From positions 1 to 64,000 of the forward strand of contig CALVJN010000004.1 of the NCBI GenBank assembly GCA_944332205.1: DNA of 64,000 bases. The letters run 5' to 3'. The stretch comes from an uncultured Bacilli bacterium. GTDB taxonomy: Bacteria > Bacillota_I > Bacilli_A > RF39 > UBA660. The stretch's first letter is position 1, and each line of letters opens with the position of its first letter. The notes under the pieces are model-generated. The model did no database searches. It was given only the letters and a program-made list of their open reading frames with translations, and was not told where the DNA came from. A program made the position numbers and the translations under genes. Positions 1-8,460 of this stretch are shown here, piece after piece.

Positions 1-35
1 CTTGCCGGGTTGGGCTCTTTTATTATATCAAAAAA

Positions 36-57
36 GCCGCACCTTTGTGGTGCGGTT
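36..57. terminator. GC-rich hairpin at window edge
   Basis: GCCGCACC (36-43) pairs with GGTGCGGT (49-56) over a 5-base loop. The run of A on its left becomes a U-tract only on the minus strand, so it would terminate minus-strand transcription best. No minus gene lies to its right, so its owner is unclear. It could be the end of an RNA or gene beginning outside the window. Confidence 0.4.
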
Positions 58-73
58 CAAATTTCAATTTAGG

Positions 74-108
74 AAAATGCTAACATTAGAAACAAGTTAG
101 CATTTTTT
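74..108 (+). terminator. Rho-independent terminator
   Basis: AATGCTAAC (76-84) pairs with GTTAGCATT (96-104), followed by a T run. It closes whatever transcript enters from the left and isolates the spoVID-like gene. Confidence 0.7.
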
Positions 109-158
109 GTTATAAAATTTTTTTTATTACGTATATTCTAATAGAAAGGAATGATTTT

Positions 159-998
159 ATGCACGAAATAGTGTCATTTTCTAAAGAAATTGAATTTAAA
201 AATATGATTGATAAAATTACCTCTATTTCTTTAGATCATACTTTAGCATTAGAAGATAGTAATAACATTAGAGGAGATTTTATTGTATCTGGAAGTTATA
301 AAATGACAGCAGCCAGTCAAATAGAAAATAAATTTTCGTATAAAATACCTGTTGATATCGAAGTTGATTCTAAATATGATTTATCTAATCTTGTTATAGA
401 TATAGATGATTTTACTTATGAAATAATAGATGAAGAAATCCTTAAAGTTAAGATTGATTTGCTTCTTGATAAATTAGAAATAAAAGAAAAACTTGTATTA
501 GATGATATAAAAAAGAATGATTATAGTGATGATTTAGTTGTTGGTGATGATTTATTTATGGAAAAAAGCGAAAAAAAAGATTTGTCGATTCCAATTACAG
601 ATAGAGATAGTAATATTGATATTATTGACAGTAATGAAAATGATTTAGAAAGTAATGATGATTTAACAAAAGAAGTAGATAATGCTTTTAATAAAATAAA
701 TAATGAGATAAAAATGAACACCAATAATATAGACATATCTTGCGATGACAAAAAAGATGTAACAAAAGAAGAAAATTTAACTGACAACAATAATAGTCCT
801 TCATTATTTTCCTCTTTTGATTCTTCAAATGAAACTTATTCAACTTATAGTGTTTATATTTTAAGAGATGGTGATATTATTGAAAATATTATTAGTAAAT
901 ATAAAACTACTAGAGAAAAGTTAGAAGAATATAATGATTTAAGTAATCTAAAAACAGGAATGAAAATAATAATTCCTTGTGTAAAACAAGATGAATGA
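159..998 (+). CDS. spoVID: SpoVID-like spore coat assembly protein with LysM
   Basis: Probable spore morphogenetic protein that anchors the coat around the forespore. The N-terminal ~105 residues form a beta-rich domain resembling the SpoVID/SPOCS N-terminus. A long acidic, Asp/Asn/Ser-rich linker follows (about 110-225). The C-terminal ~50 residues are a LysM module: a YSVYILRDGD start, then a KTGMKIIIP end. The start is ATG with AGAAAGGA 8 bases upstream. The stop overlaps the next gene by 8 bases, and that gene is YsxE-like, which reproduces the B. subtilis order spoVID-ysxE-valS. It is shorter (279 aa) than B. subtilis SpoVID, mainly through a short linker. The assignment rests on architecture plus synteny; the N-terminal match alone is weak. 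Confidence 0.75.
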   Translation: MHEIVSFSKEIEFKNMIDKITSISLDHTLALEDSNNIRGDFIVSGSYKMTAASQIENKFSYKIPVDIEVDSKYDLSNLVIDIDDFTYEIIDEEILKVKIDLLLDKLEIKEKLVLDDIKKNDYSDDLVVGDDLFMEKSEKKDLSIPITDRDSNIDIIDSNENDLESNDDLTKEVDNAFNKINNEIKMNTNNIDISCDDKKDVTKEENLTDNNNSPSLFSSFDSSNETYSTYSVYILRDGDIIENIISKYKTTREKLEEYNDLSNLKTGMKIIIPCVKQDE

Positions 999-1881
999 AT
1001 TAAAAAAAATTATAAAAAAATATGGCTTTAATGTAAAAAAATATAGAAAGAACGGGAAAATACATATTATATCTACAGATAATGGCACCTATTGTTTAAA
1101 GAAAAAGCAAAGAGACGACTTGGATAAAATAATGAGTTATTTAAAAGCAAAACAATTTAATAATGTTTTAAATGTCAATCAAGATGATGAGTATGAAATA
1201 ACTAATTATATTGAAGAACTTCCAGTATTAAATGAAGATAAAGCAATGGAAGCAATTTATTTGATGAGCATGTTACATAATAAAACGACTTTTTATAAAA
1301 GCATTTCGCTAGATGATGTGAAATGCTTTTATGAAAATCAAGTTGATAAAATAATAGAATTAAAAAGTTATTTTGATAATCTTTGTTATATTTATGATAG
1401 TGATTTATTTTTATCACCAAGCAGGTACTTATTTATTAGGAATATTTCTTTTTTATTTAATGCCTTAGATTATAGTAAATTATATATTAATAAATGGTAT
1501 GACATAGTAAAAAACAAAAATAACAAAAGAGTAGTAATGAATCACAATAACTTAGATTTATCGCATATAATAATGAGTAACAATTCTTATTTGTTAAATT
1601 GGAATAAAGCAACAATTGATAGTCCAATTATGGATTTATATAATTTTTTTAAAAATAATTTTCTCCATATAAATATTAATTCATTATTTAGTGTTTATAA
1701 TTCTAAGTACCAATTATTACAAGAAGAACTTTTTTTGCTTTTTTCTCTTCTTTTGTTACCAAATAAAATAGAATTTTCATCTAGTGAGATTAACAATACT
1801 AAAGAAGTTTATGATCTGTATAAATATTTATCTAACATTATGGATTTTATTTCAGAATATAATGTGAAATATAATAAATAG
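991..1881 (+). CDS. ysxE: YsxE/CotS-family spore coat kinase-like protein
   Basis: A 296-residue protein of the CotS/YsxE group, which are aminoglycoside-phosphotransferase-fold proteins associated with the spore coat. The N-terminus has the typical small lobe with a 'GTYCLKKK' strand, where the Lys would correspond to the ATP-lobe lysine. The expected catalytic HxDxxxxN is degraded to MNHNNLDLSHIIM (about residues 185-197), so it probably lacks kinase activity. It overlaps the SpoVID-like gene by 8 bases, implying translational coupling. A hairpin terminator follows directly. The position next to spoVID and upstream of valS supports the call. Confidence 0.7.
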   Translation: MNELKKIIKKYGFNVKKYRKNGKIHIISTDNGTYCLKKKQRDDLDKIMSYLKAKQFNNVLNVNQDDEYEITNYIEELPVLNEDKAMEAIYLMSMLHNKTTFYKSISLDDVKCFYENQVDKIIELKSYFDNLCYIYDSDLFLSPSRYLFIRNISFLFNALDYSKLYINKWYDIVKNKNNKRVVMNHNNLDLSHIIMSNNSYLLNWNKATIDSPIMDLYNFFKNNFLHININSLFSVYNSKYQLLQEELFLLFSLLLLPNKIEFSSSEINNTKEVYDLYKYLSNIMDFISEYNVKYNK

Positions 1882-2070
1882 AAATGCTATTAGTTCAAAA
1901 AAAAGAATTATAGCATTTATTTTTGTTGTTATAAATATTAATATAAAAGATTGATAAAAAATTATTAATATTAAAAATAAAAGTAATACGGAATAAAATA
2001 AATTATTTCGTCTCTTTCTTTTACATAAGTCACATCTACAGAACATATTGTGTTTTTGTGGTTTAAACAT
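1852..2070 (-). CDS. small Cys-containing two-helix membrane protein
   Basis: A 72-residue ORF on the minus strand. It starts with ATG preceded by AGGTGAT at the spacing used by most genes here, which is the main reason to believe it. The N-terminus holds a compact Cys/His/Arg cluster (HNMFCRCDLCKRKRR) followed by two hydrophobic helices. Its 3' end overlaps the last 30 bases of the ysxE-like gene and spans that gene's terminator. No family is recognised. The cysteines could bind a metal, but this is inference. It may be spurious, since AT-rich antisense ORFs often look hydrophobic. Confidence 0.4.
   Translation of the reverse strand: MFKPQKHNMFCRCDLCKRKRRNNLFYSVLLLFLILIIFYQSFILIFITTKINAIILFFELIAFLFIIFHIIF
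1882..1924 (+). terminator. Terminator after ysxE-like gene
   Basis: AAATGCTAT (1882-1890) pairs with ATAGCATTT (1910-1918). Further pairing inside closes the hairpin on a loop of A residues, and TTTTT follows at 1920-1924. It lies inside the opposite-strand small ORF. Confidence 0.7.
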
Positions 2071-2219
2071 TGTAATCACCTATAATATTTTATGCTTTTA
2101 TTTATTAATAGTTAAAATTATCTTATATAGCATAAATATATTTATTTAAATTATTTATTTAAAACTATAAAACATTATGTTATACTTATTTTAAAGTAAG
2201 AGGATTGGTGATAAATATT

Positions 2220-3884
2220 ATGTATAACAAGACTAAAGCTTTTACATTAATAGAAATGATTGGCGTTATTATAATTATTGGTATGCTTTTATTAATTGTT
2301 TTTCCTGCTACAGTTAGACTTATTAAAGGAAATACTGAAAAAAAATTTAATCAATATTATGATTTAGTTGAAGAAGCAGCAATTTTATATGCTAGAAATA
2401 GAGTTGATGATTTAGGTGGGATAAGTGGTACAGGTTGTATAGAGGACATTACACTTTCAGATTTGATTTCTAATTCTTATATAAAAAAGTTTGATGAAGA
2501 AGATATAGTTTGCGGTAGTCCATCAGAACTTATACTTTCTGAATATGATGATATAGATTCTAGCCGTGATTATGTTGATATTAGAATAAGAAATAATAAA
2601 GGAAAAATATCAACAGAAGTAAGTTTAATCTGTGTAAAAGGAAAGAAAGTTTCATATTCAAAGTTGATAGAAAAAGAGGGTACTTGTGATAAGTATATTG
2701 CTGAAGCTAAAAATGTTTTATATGATGATATTTCTAAATTAACCTCACAAACAGATGATAATATTAATTATTTTATTACAGGCAGTAACCCAAACAATTA
2801 CGTTTTATATTCTGGGAAATTATGGAGAGCTATAAGTTATAATAGTAATAGTAAAACAATAAAATTAGTTTCGGATGAAGTAGTTACATTATTGCCATAC
2901 GATAACATTTCATCTGAATATTATAATAGCAATATTGATATTTGGCTAAATAATAAATTTTTGTCGACACTTAGAACTCCAGATTTATATTTATATACTG
3001 ACAATTGGAATTATACTACTGTTTCTGATGGAGCTAAACCTGCTGATACTAATATTATTCAATCAAAAGTTGGACTCCTAAACTATTATGAATTTAACAA
3101 AGTTAAGGAATACTTATTAACCAATTATAATTGGTGGCTTTCTTCAATGGCAAGTTCAACAAATTCTTGGTATGTAACAAACAGTAATTCTATTTCAAAT
3201 ATGCAAGTTTCTAGTTTCCTAGGAGTCAGGCCTTCTATTGTATTAAAATCAAATATAACATATATTAGTGGTGGAATTGGGACAAAGAACAATCCATATA
3301 AACTTGACGGAGATACAATAGCAAATTCAGGGAGCTTTCTTAATACTAGATACGCTGGAGAATACGTAACATTTGCTGGGAATAAATATAGAATTATTGA
3401 AACAACAGATAATTATACTAGATTAATATCGGATACTAATTTATCTTCTATTACAACAAGTTTTGATGATACAACAATAAATGTATATAATTCTGGTTCA
3501 AAAATAGGAAAACTTCTTAATAATGAATGGTATAATAATCTTAATGATTCGGATAAATTAAAACTAGTAGCAGCAGATTTTTGTATTTCAATTTTTAACA
3601 ATGCAACAAAATATATAAATTTTTGTCAAACTGACGATATAATTAATATAATAGTTGGTATTCCTAAAATTGGTGATATGTATACATTACCGACTGCATC
3701 AGGAGAATATTGGACTCTATCAAATTCAACTGATAAACTTATAAATACTATATCAGTAAATGGTACTGTTAGTGGACACTCGCTTGATTATACATCTGGA
3801 GTAAGACCTGTTATAAACATTTCAAGTAGTGTAAAAATTGCAAGTGGTAATGGCACAAGTAGTAGTCCTTATATTTTACAATAA
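2220..3884 (+). CDS. pseudopilin-like surface protein with duplicated ectodomain
   Basis: A 554-residue protein with a type IV prepilin N-terminus: a short basic leader, then AFTLIEMIGVIIIIGM with Glu at the +5-like position, running into a hydrophobic helix. The rest is predicted extracytoplasmic. It contains two similar modules (about 185-370 and 380-554). Each has a 'Y.G..WR/YR.I' opening, an RPSIVLKS or RPVINISS strand and an ending of the form SGGIGTKNNPYKL / ASGNGTSSSPYIL. The start is ATG 2220 with AGGATTGGTGAT upstream; a TTG 15 bases earlier lies in the ribosome site. No pilus assembly genes are nearby. A role in a competence/T2SS-like pseudopilus or as a surface adhesin is possible but unproven. 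It interrupts the conserved ysxE-valS order. Confidence 0.75.
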   Translation: MYNKTKAFTLIEMIGVIIIIGMLLLIVFPATVRLIKGNTEKKFNQYYDLVEEAAILYARNRVDDLGGISGTGCIEDITLSDLISNSYIKKFDEEDIVCGSPSELILSEYDDIDSSRDYVDIRIRNNKGKISTEVSLICVKGKKVSYSKLIEKEGTCDKYIAEAKNVLYDDISKLTSQTDDNINYFITGSNPNNYVLYSGKLWRAISYNSNSKTIKLVSDEVVTLLPYDNISSEYYNSNIDIWLNNKFLSTLRTPDLYLYTDNWNYTTVSDGAKPADTNIIQSKVGLLNYYEFNKVKEYLLTNYNWWLSSMASSTNSWYVTNSNSISNMQVSSFLGVRPSIVLKSNITYISGGIGTKNNPYKLDGDTIANSGSFLNTRYAGEYVTFAGNKYRIIETTDNYTRLISDTNLSSITTSFDDTTINVYNSGSKIGKLLNNEWYNNLNDSDKLKLVAADFCISIFNNATKYINFCQTDDIINIIVGIPKIGDMYTLPTASGEYWTLSNSTDKLINTISVNGTVSGHSLDYTSGVRPVINISSSVKIASGNGTSSSPYILQ

Positions 3885-3897
3885 TTAATTTACAATA

Positions 3898-3926
3898 TTT
3901 ACAAAGTACAAAAAAAGTATTATAAT
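3898..3926 (+). promoter_or_regulatory. sigma-A promoter for valS T-box leader
   Basis: TTTACA (3898-3903), a 17-base spacer and TATAAT (3921-3926). Transcription should start near 3933. Confidence 0.7.
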
Positions 3927-3932
3927 TTTTAC

Positions 3933-4150
3933 AATTACTATGAAGTTGAGGAGTATATTATATTAAAGTTAAGAGAGTTAGTGTTGGGTGCGAACTAATA
4001 CTTTTTATAATAGAAGGTAGCAACGGAGTAGAACTTTTAAGTAAATAGAAAGTTTCCGCATTACTAGCGTTATAGGTATAAAGCTGCGTAATTTTTACGA
4101 ATTAAGGTGGTACCGCGATATTTCGTCCTTATATATATAAGGATTTTTTT
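3933..4150 (+). promoter_or_regulatory. T-box riboswitch, Val specifier
   Basis: The T-box sequence AAGGTGGTACCGCG is at 4104-4117. A terminator hairpin TCCTTATA/TATAAGGA (4126-4143) with a T-run competes with the antiterminator formed by AAGG and CGTCCTT. The upstream stem I has the AGAGAG and GGTGCGAAC elements. The presumed specifier is GTA (4017-4019), which fits the downstream valS. Uncharged tRNA-Val should stabilise the antiterminator and switch on the HD-domain gene and valS. The specifier position is inferred from alignment by eye with the second T-box in the window. Confidence 0.9.
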
Positions 4151-4163
4151 ATTGGAGGAAAGT

Positions 4164-4895
4164 ATGTTTGATTTTAATTTAGTTAATCAAAAATTTAAAG
4201 ATTATGTCAATGGGTTTGATATAAACAATGAAAAAATAATGCTAAAGTATTATCACTCATTGGAAGTAGCTAATATTAGTTATGAAATTGCTAATAGATT
4301 AAATTTAAAAGAAGAAGATAAAAATTTAGCAAAATTAATTGGTTATCTTCATGATATTGGAAGATTTGAACAAGTAACTACTACTAATAGCTTTAAAGAC
4401 AAAAATATTGACCATGCTGATATAGGAGTAAAAGTATTATTTGAAGATAAATTAATCCGTAACTTTATTAAAGATGATAAATATGATGAAATTATAAAAA
4501 AATCAATAAAATATCATAATAAATACAAAGTACCTAATTTATTAAATGAAAGAGAAAAATTATTTATTAATATAATAAGAGATAGTGATAAAATAGATAT
4601 TTTTCGAGTCAGACTAGAAAATTATAACAATGAAATTTTAGAAATTCCTAGTGTTAAAGTCTTAGAAGAAATAAATAATTGTAAATCAATTAATATTAGT
4701 GATATAAAAAACAAAACAGATTCTCTTTTGTGTGTTATGGCTTTTATATTTGATTTTAATTATAAAGAAAGTATAGAAATTTTGAAGAGCAAAGGATACT
4801 ACAAAAAGTTTTTAGATAGTATTCAAACAAATGATATTAATAAAGAATTAATTAATAAAATAAAAACAAAATTATTGGAAAAATTAGAGGTGTAA
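4164..4895 (+). CDS. HD-domain phosphohydrolase
   Basis: A 243-residue cytosolic metal-dependent phosphohydrolase of the HD superfamily. The ligands visible are His in 'YYHSLEVAN' (about residue 28), the HD pair in 'GYLHDIGRFEQ' (about 73) and a later 'RDSDKIDIFR'. The substrate is unknown; related proteins act on nucleotides. The start is ATG 4164 with GGAGG 6 bases upstream; an earlier in-frame GTG at 4107 lies inside the T-box and is not a start. It ends one base before valS, so both are under the Val T-box, an unexpected partner for a synthetase. Confidence 0.8.
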   Translation: MFDFNLVNQKFKDYVNGFDINNEKIMLKYYHSLEVANISYEIANRLNLKEEDKNLAKLIGYLHDIGRFEQVTTTNSFKDKNIDHADIGVKVLFEDKLIRNFIKDDKYDEIIKKSIKYHNKYKVPNLLNEREKLFINIIRDSDKIDIFRVRLENYNNEILEIPSVKVLEEINNCKSINISDIKNKTDSLLCVMAFIFDFNYKESIEILKSKGYYKKFLDSIQTNDINKELINKIKTKLLEKLEV

Positions 4896-4896
4896 T

Positions 4897-7431
4897 ATGT
4901 TAGAAAAAAAATACGATCATAAAAGCGTTGAAAAAGATAAGTATAAAATATGGAAAGAAAAAGGATATTTTAAAGCAGGAAATGATTTATCTAAAAAACC
5001 ATTTTGCATAGTTATTCCACCACCAAATGTAACTGGTAATTTGCATTTAGGTCATGCCTTGAATGGTAGTATTCAAGATGTAATTGTTAGATATAAAAGA
5101 ATGGATGGTTATGATACACTTTGGTTACCTGGAATGGATCATGCTGCTATTGCAACAGAAGCAAAAGTAGTTAATAGATTGAAAAAAAATAATATTAATA
5201 AATATGAAATAGGAAGAGAAAAATTCTTGGATGAATGTTGGAAGTGGACTTATGAACATAAAGAAAATATTCATAAACAATGGGCAAAATTAGGAATTAG
5301 TATTGATTATTCAAGAGAAAGATTTACTTTGGATGAAGGATTAAATAAAGCTGTTTCAAAAGTTTTTGTTGATTTGTATAATGAAGGATTAATTTATCGT
5401 GGTGAAAGGATTATAAACTGGGATCCTATTGCTAAAACAGCTTTATCTAATGAAGAGGTTATTTATAAAGATGATAAAGGAGCATTTTATCATTTAAAAT
5501 ATTATATTGATGGAGAAGATAAATATTTAGAAGTAGCTACAACAAGGCCAGAAACTCTATTTGGAGATGTAGCAGTAGCAGTGCATCCAGAGGATAAACG
5601 ATATAAAAATCTAATAGGCAAAAACGTTATTTTACCTATTGTTAATAAAAAAATTCCAATTATTGCTGATACTCACGCTGATCCTAACTTTGGAACTGGT
5701 GTGGTTAAGATAACTCCTGCTCATGATCCTAATGATTTTGAAGTAGGTGAACGTCATAATTTAGAAAGAATTGTTATAATGAATGAAGATGCTACAATGA
5801 ATGAATTGACTGGTAAATATTGTGGTCTTACTCGTGAAAAATGTCGCGAAAAATTAGTTGAAGATTTAAAAGAAGCAAAATTACTAATTAAAGTAGAAGA
5901 AATGGTTCATAGTGTTGGACATAGTGAGAGAACTGATGCTGTTGTTGAACCATATTTATCTAAACAATGGTTTGTAAAAATGGATGAAATGGCAAGAGAT
6001 TTATTGTCTTCTCAAAAAAACACTAAAACTAAGATAAACTTTTTTCCTAAAAATTTTGAAAAAATATTAAAGCATTGGATGGAGAATTGCCATGACTGGT
6101 GTATATCTCGTCAATTATGGTGGGGACATAGAATACCGGCTTGGTATAAAGATAATGAAATATATGTTGGTATAGAACCTCCAAAAGGAAAAGGTTGGCT
6201 TCAAGATAACGATGTATTAGATACATGGTTTTCCAGTGCTCTATGGCCTTTTAGTACTTTAGGATGGCCAGATGAAACCGAAGATTTAAAAAGATATTTC
6301 CCTACTGATGTATTGGTAACAGCATATGATATTATCTTCTTTTGGGTAGCAAGAATGGCTTTTTCATCATTAAAACATATGAAAACAAGACCATTTAAAG
6401 ATTGTATAATTCATGGACTTATTCGTGATAAAGAAGGAAGAAAAATGTCAAAAAGCTTAGGAAATGGAATTGATCCAATGGATTTAATTGAAGACTATGG
6501 TGCAGATGCTTTAAGATTTTACTTAACAACAGCTTCTAGCATGGGAACTGATATTAGATTTGATACTGAAAAAGTATCAGCAAATTGGAATTTTATTAAT
6601 AAGCTTTGGAATGCTTCACGATTTGTGTTAATGAACATCGAAGAATTTTCTAAAAAGGATTTTTCATTAAATAATTTAAGTTTATGTGATAAATGGATTT
6701 TAACTAAGCTTAATACAACAATTAAAGAAGTTAGGCGTAATATGGATCATTATGAATTTAATAATGTAGGAGCTATTTTGTATTCTTTTATTTGGGATGA
6801 TTTTTGTGATTGGTATATTGAACTTTCTAAGGTGAATATGAATAATACAACTAAGAGCGTTTTAATTTTAACATTAACTGATATTCTTAAAATGTTACAT
6901 CCAATGATGCCTTATGTTACAGAAGAAATTTATTCAATATTACCTATAAGAGAGGCAGATTCAATTATGATTTCTGAATATCCTAAATATAATAAAAAAT
7001 ATATATTTGATGATGATAGTATAAAATTAGAAAAAATAATGAAAGATATTATTGCTATAAGAAATATGAAAGCTAATAATAATATTACAAAGGATTCAAT
7101 TATTGATATAGATGTTTCTAATGAATTTAAAAATATATATCTATCACAATTAAAAATTAAGGAAGAACAACTTTGTAAACCACATAGTAATCTTTTAGCT
7201 TCTAATTACAAATCAGAACTAATAAATATTACATATTATTATAATGGAGAAGAAAGTAAAAATAACGTAATTGAAGAAATTAAAAAATTAGAAGATTCTA
7301 TTGCTAGAAGAAAAAAATTATTAAGCAATGAAAATTACGTAAATAAAGCACCTAAAAATATAGTTGATTTAGATAGAAAAAAATTAGAAGAAGAAGAAAA
7401 ACGTCTATTAATAATAAAAAATAATAGTTAA
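4897..7431 (+). CDS. valS: valyl-tRNA synthetase
   Basis: Class I synthetase charging tRNA-Val. It has the HIGH-type motif PPPNVTGNLHLGHALN (about residue 40), an editing (CP1) domain containing 'TTRPETLFGD', a DWCISRQLWWGH block, and KMSKSLGNGIDP (about 516). The anticodon-binding region follows, then a C-terminal coiled coil rich in Lys/Glu (about 790-844) as usual for ValRS. At 844 residues it is slightly shorter than the B. subtilis enzyme. The ribosome site AGAGGTG lies in the end of the upstream HD gene. Controlled by the Val T-box leader and closed by a terminator. Confidence 0.97.
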   Translation: MLEKKYDHKSVEKDKYKIWKEKGYFKAGNDLSKKPFCIVIPPPNVTGNLHLGHALNGSIQDVIVRYKRMDGYDTLWLPGMDHAAIATEAKVVNRLKKNNINKYEIGREKFLDECWKWTYEHKENIHKQWAKLGISIDYSRERFTLDEGLNKAVSKVFVDLYNEGLIYRGERIINWDPIAKTALSNEEVIYKDDKGAFYHLKYYIDGEDKYLEVATTRPETLFGDVAVAVHPEDKRYKNLIGKNVILPIVNKKIPIIADTHADPNFGTGVVKITPAHDPNDFEVGERHNLERIVIMNEDATMNELTGKYCGLTREKCREKLVEDLKEAKLLIKVEEMVHSVGHSERTDAVVEPYLSKQWFVKMDEMARDLLSSQKNTKTKINFFPKNFEKILKHWMENCHDWCISRQLWWGHRIPAWYKDNEIYVGIEPPKGKGWLQDNDVLDTWFSSALWPFSTLGWPDETEDLKRYFPTDVLVTAYDIIFFWVARMAFSSLKHMKTRPFKDCIIHGLIRDKEGRKMSKSLGNGIDPMDLIEDYGADALRFYLTTASSMGTDIRFDTEKVSANWNFINKLWNASRFVLMNIEEFSKKDFSLNNLSLCDKWILTKLNTTIKEVRRNMDHYEFNNVGAILYSFIWDDFCDWYIELSKVNMNNTTKSVLILTLTDILKMLHPMMPYVTEEIYSILPIREADSIMISEYPKYNKKYIFDDDSIKLEKIMKDIIAIRNMKANNNITKDSIIDIDVSNEFKNIYLSQLKIKEEQLCKPHSNLLASNYKSELINITYYYNGEESKNNVIEEIKKLEDSIARRKKLLSNENYVNKAPKNIVDLDRKKLEEEEKRLLIIKNNS

Positions 7432-7438
7432 AATTTTC

Positions 7439-7465
7439 ACTTACTGATTTTGCAGTAAGTTTTTA
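7439..7465 (+). terminator. Terminator after valS
   Basis: ACTTACTG (7439-7446) pairs with CAGTAAGT (7453-7460), followed by a T-rich tail. Confidence 0.75.
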
Positions 7466-7466
7466 T

Positions 7467-7495
7467 TTGCTTTATCAATAATATAATTATATAAT
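7467..7495 (+). promoter_or_regulatory. sigma-A promoter for fmt
   Basis: TTGCTT (7467-7472), a 17-base spacer and TATAAT (7490-7495). The start of transcription would fall near 7502, leaving a leader of about 10 bases that is little more than the ribosome site. Confidence 0.7.
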
Positions 7496-7511
7496 TCTTA
7501 TAGGTGATATT

Positions 7512-8453
7512 ATGGAAAAAATTAAAGTTATATTTATGGGGACTCCTGAATTTAGTGTACCCATACTAGAAGGTTTGATAAGGGAATATAATGTAGTAGG
7601 GGTAGTTACTCAACCAGATAAAGAAGTAGGTAGACATAAAGAAATAGTTTTTTCGCCAATAAAAAAAATTGCGATAGAAAACAATATAAGAATTATTCAG
7701 CCAGCTAAGATAAAATCTGAATATAGTGAAATCTTAAATCTTAATCCAGATATAATTATAACTTGTGCCTATGGACAAATTATTCCTAAACAAATACTTG
7801 ATTTTCCTAAATATGGTTGTATAAATGTTCATGCTTCACTTCTTCCAAGATTAAGAGGAGGAGCTCCAATTCAACGAGCGATTATTAATGGTGATGAAAA
7901 GACAGGAATTACTATTATGTATATGAATGAATCTATGGATAGCGGAGATATTTTATCGCAACAAGAAATAAATATTCCTTTTGAAATGAATTATGGTGAA
8001 TTACATGATAAACTTAGTTGTCTTGGAAGTAGTCTTTTATTAGAAACTTTACCTAAAATAATAGATGGTTCAATAACACCAATAAAGCAAGATGAAGAAT
8101 TAGTAACTTTTGGGAGAATAATAAAAAGAGAAGATGAATTTTTAGATTTTGACACTACTACTATCAGTATATATAATAAAATAAGAGGATTATCGCCTAA
8201 TCCGGGTGCTTATTCTATATTAGAAGGTAAAATAGTAAAAATATATAAGTCTAGAATAGGTAAAAATTTAAGTAAAGCTTTAAGTGGTACTATAGTCAAT
8301 ATATATAAAGATGGTATTGGTGTTAAGACTCGCGATGGAGAAATTATAATTGAAGAATTAAAACTAGAAGGAAAAAAGAAAATTAATGCTTCAGAATATT
8401 TGAATGGTGTAAATAAAGACAAATTATTAGGAAAAAGATTTATGAAAGAGTAG
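7512..8453 (+). CDS. fmt: methionyl-tRNA formyltransferase
   Basis: Formylates initiator Met-tRNA using 10-formyltetrahydrofolate. The N-terminal formyltransferase domain opens with FMGTPEFSVPIL. The catalytic signature NVHASLLPRLRGGAPIQ (about 105-121) is followed by MDSGDIL. The C-terminal tRNA-binding domain contains 'IRGLSPNPGAY'. Its length of 313 residues is normal. ATG is preceded by TAGGTGATATT. It has its own promoter after the valS terminator. The def and priA genes that often accompany fmt are not adjacent. The gene for an uncharacterised membrane protein follows 7 bases downstream. Confidence 0.96.
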   Translation: MEKIKVIFMGTPEFSVPILEGLIREYNVVGVVTQPDKEVGRHKEIVFSPIKKIAIENNIRIIQPAKIKSEYSEILNLNPDIIITCAYGQIIPKQILDFPKYGCINVHASLLPRLRGGAPIQRAIINGDEKTGITIMYMNESMDSGDILSQQEINIPFEMNYGELHDKLSCLGSSLLLETLPKIIDGSITPIKQDEELVTFGRIIKREDEFLDFDTTTISIYNKIRGLSPNPGAYSILEGKIVKIYKSRIGKNLSKALSGTIVNIYKDGIGVKTRDGEIIIEELKLEGKKKINASEYLNGVNKDKLLGKRFMKE

Positions 8454-8460
8454 TGAATTT

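Noticed and set aside
4107-4163. Upstream extension of the HD-domain protein to a GTG start
   Set aside because: The extension lies inside the T-box terminator, and a strong GGAGG site precedes ATG 4164.
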